Source: Tritonibacter scottomollicae (GTDB taxonomy: Bacteria; Pseudomonadota; Alphaproteobacteria; Rhodobacterales; Rhodobacteraceae). From it: a stretch of DNA of 64,000 bases. Positions 62,863 to 64,000 of the stretch are shown piece by piece. Position 1 is the stretch's first letter; each line of letters starts with the position of its first letter. A program made the position numbers and the translations under genes. The DNA lies in the NCBI RefSeq assembly GCF_003003215.1, contig NZ_PVUF01000002.1, positions 248,001-312,000 of the forward strand. Direction: 5' to 3'. The notes under the pieces are model-generated. The model worked only from the letters and a program-made list of their open reading frames with translations, was not told where the DNA came from and made no database searches.

Positions 62863-63909
62863 TTAGTTCTCGTACTGCGGCGTGTATTTTTCGATCAGCA
62901 TGGTTGCCTCATCCAGAAGCGCCTGACCGTCGATTCCGCGCTCGGTCATGTCAGCCAGCCAGTTGTCGTAGATGGGCTGGGACCGCTCGCGCCATACGGC
63001 GGTCTGTTCTGCGTCCAGAGTGATGACGTTGTTGCCAAGATCCAGCGCATTCTCACGGGCGGGCATGTCGGAATCCGCCATGGTGCCGCCAGCAAAAACA
63101 GACATTTCAAGGCCGGAGTTGTCATCGATGACTTTCTGCAGGTCATCCGGCAGGCTGTCATACTTCTCTTTGTTCATCGCCAGAACAAAGGTCAGGGTAT
63201 AAAGCGCGCGCCCTTCGAACTCGGTGTGGTTTTCGACCAGCTCCGGAACCTTCAGAGAGGTGGTGACTTCCCACGGAATCGTTGTCCCGTCGATCACACC
63301 CTTCGACAGGGCTTCGGGGATGGCTGGCACGGGCATGCCAACGGGGGTCGCGCCCATTTCCGTCAGGAGCGCGTTCACGGAGCGCGAGCCGCCGCGAATT
63401 TTCACGCCTTCGAGATCTTCTGGCGTCTCGACCGGGTCAGATGTGTGGAACATGCCTGGGCCGTGCACCCATCCCGCCAGGATTTTGAAATCCTTGAACT
63501 CGCTGTCCAGCCAATGGGATTCCATCATATCCCAATACGCGTGGCTGACGGCGCGCGCGTTGGTCATCATGAAGGGCAATTCGAAGACTTCGGTCGACGG
63601 AAAACGGCCCGGCGTGTAGCCGACGACGGTCCAGACGATATCGGCAACACCGTCCTGCGCTTGGTCGATCAGCTCTGGCGGCTTGCCACCCAGCTGCATC
63701 GACGGGTAGCGGTCAATCTTGATCCGATCACCAGACGCCTCTTCGACCTTGTCGGCCCAGACATCCAGGATCAGCTTTGGTACGTTCGCCTGCGCGGGCA
63801 GGAACTGGTGCATCTTTAGTGTCACCTCCTGTGCGGCAACGGGCAATGCGCCCATGGCGGACATTGCCAGTGCGGTGGCGGCACCGAGAATTGCTCTGCG
63901 AGTGGTCAT
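62863..63909 (-). CDS. dctP: TRAP transporter substrate-binding protein, DctP type
   Basis: Periplasmic solute receptor. The 348 residues have a signal peptide with a twin arginine-like start (MTTRRAILGAATALAMSAMG, cleavage after VAAQ). The mature part is typical DctP: LKMHQFLPAQANVPKL, IDRYPSMQLGGKPPELIDQA, ELPFMMTNARAVSHAYW, LEGVKIRGGSRSVNALL with the conserved solute-binding arginine, and GATPVGMPVPAIPEALSKGV. ATG 63909 has GGGAGGAAACG before it. First gene of the operon; regulation by the neighbouring LacI-type protein is likely. The 91 bp to the window edge hold the start of the promoter region. Confidence 0.94.
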   Translation of the reverse strand: MTTRRAILGAATALAMSAMGALPVAAQEVTLKMHQFLPAQANVPKLILDVWADKVEEASGDRIKIDRYPSMQLGGKPPELIDQAQDGVADIVWTVVGYTPGRFPSTEVFELPFMMTNARAVSHAYWDMMESHWLDSEFKDFKILAGWVHGPGMFHTSDPVETPEDLEGVKIRGGSRSVNALLTEMGATPVGMPVPAIPEALSKGVIDGTTIPWEVTTSLKVPELVENHTEFEGRALYTLTFVLAMNKEKYDSLPDDLQKVIDDNSGLEMSVFAGGTMADSDMPARENALDLGNNVITLDAEQTAVWRERSQPIYDNWLADMTERGIDGQALLDEATMLIEKYTPQYEN

Positions 63910-64000
63910 GCGTTTCCTCCCTTTGACCGGGACCATTTACGGCTCCTCAACGGCAACCTTACCGCATGAGATCTCGATGTCGCGCCCGTTTTTTGAGCAC

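Overview
The window looks like a chromosomal segment of a Roseobacter-group alphaproteobacterium (Rhodobacterales). This is judged from gene content and order (lptC-lptA-lptB, a short RNase D, a xylose operon with a ROK regulator and xylFHG, a TRAP transporter), from protein character and from high GC; no database search was possible.

Left chromosomal part, 1-20638. LPS-export genes lptC-lptA-lptB (minus) are followed by RNase D and a trkA-trkH potassium-uptake pair. A small secreted protein precedes the xylose locus. That locus holds xylB-xylA-galM-(di-haem peroxidase) on the plus strand behind a clear promoter with an overlapping palindrome, then xylR (ROK) with a secreted FG-GAP/ASPIC protein on the minus strand, then xylF-xylH-xylG on the plus strand. 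From 16.7 to 19.1 kb the chromosome is an insertion-sequence graveyard: an internally deleted IS5-type transposase, a frameshifted IS481-type tail and an IS66 tnpB/tnpC deletion fusion surround a membrane-anchored AraC-family regulator and lie just before a small polytopic membrane protein.

Central part, 20644-59376. I read this as one complete Tn7-like transposon of about 38.7 kb. It has a perfect 28-bp terminal inverted repeat, further copies of the same end motif just inside each end, and the 5-bp direct repeat GAACA on both sides. Its right end stops 8 bp from the 3' end of a tRNA-Arg(CCU) gene. The left end carries the overlapping operon tnsA-tniA(tnsB)-tniB(tnsC). A large TniQ/TnsD-type protein sits next to the right end, and a second TniQ of almost the same length lies inside, in a four-gene operon with a metallophosphoesterase. 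No cas gene or CRISPR array was seen, so targeting is most likely by protein. The cargo reads as a defence and nucleic-acid-processing island: a STAND-type NTPase with a possible N-terminal nuclease, an HNH protein, an NAD+ salvage pair (NadM-Nudix and NadV), three co-directional giant nuclease/helicase genes (DnaQ-RecQ-UvrD fusion; transglutaminase-like-DUF4011-helicase-Vsr-DUF3320; GIY-YIG-DnaQ), an OLD-type ATPase-TOPRIM nuclease and several small unknowns. An intact IS1182-type element with an AGCC duplication has inserted into this cargo.

Right chromosomal part, 59382-64000. The tRNA-Arg gene is followed by a LacI-family regulator convergent with a dctP-dctQ-dctM TRAP transporter operon. 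The two sides share a bidirectional terminator.
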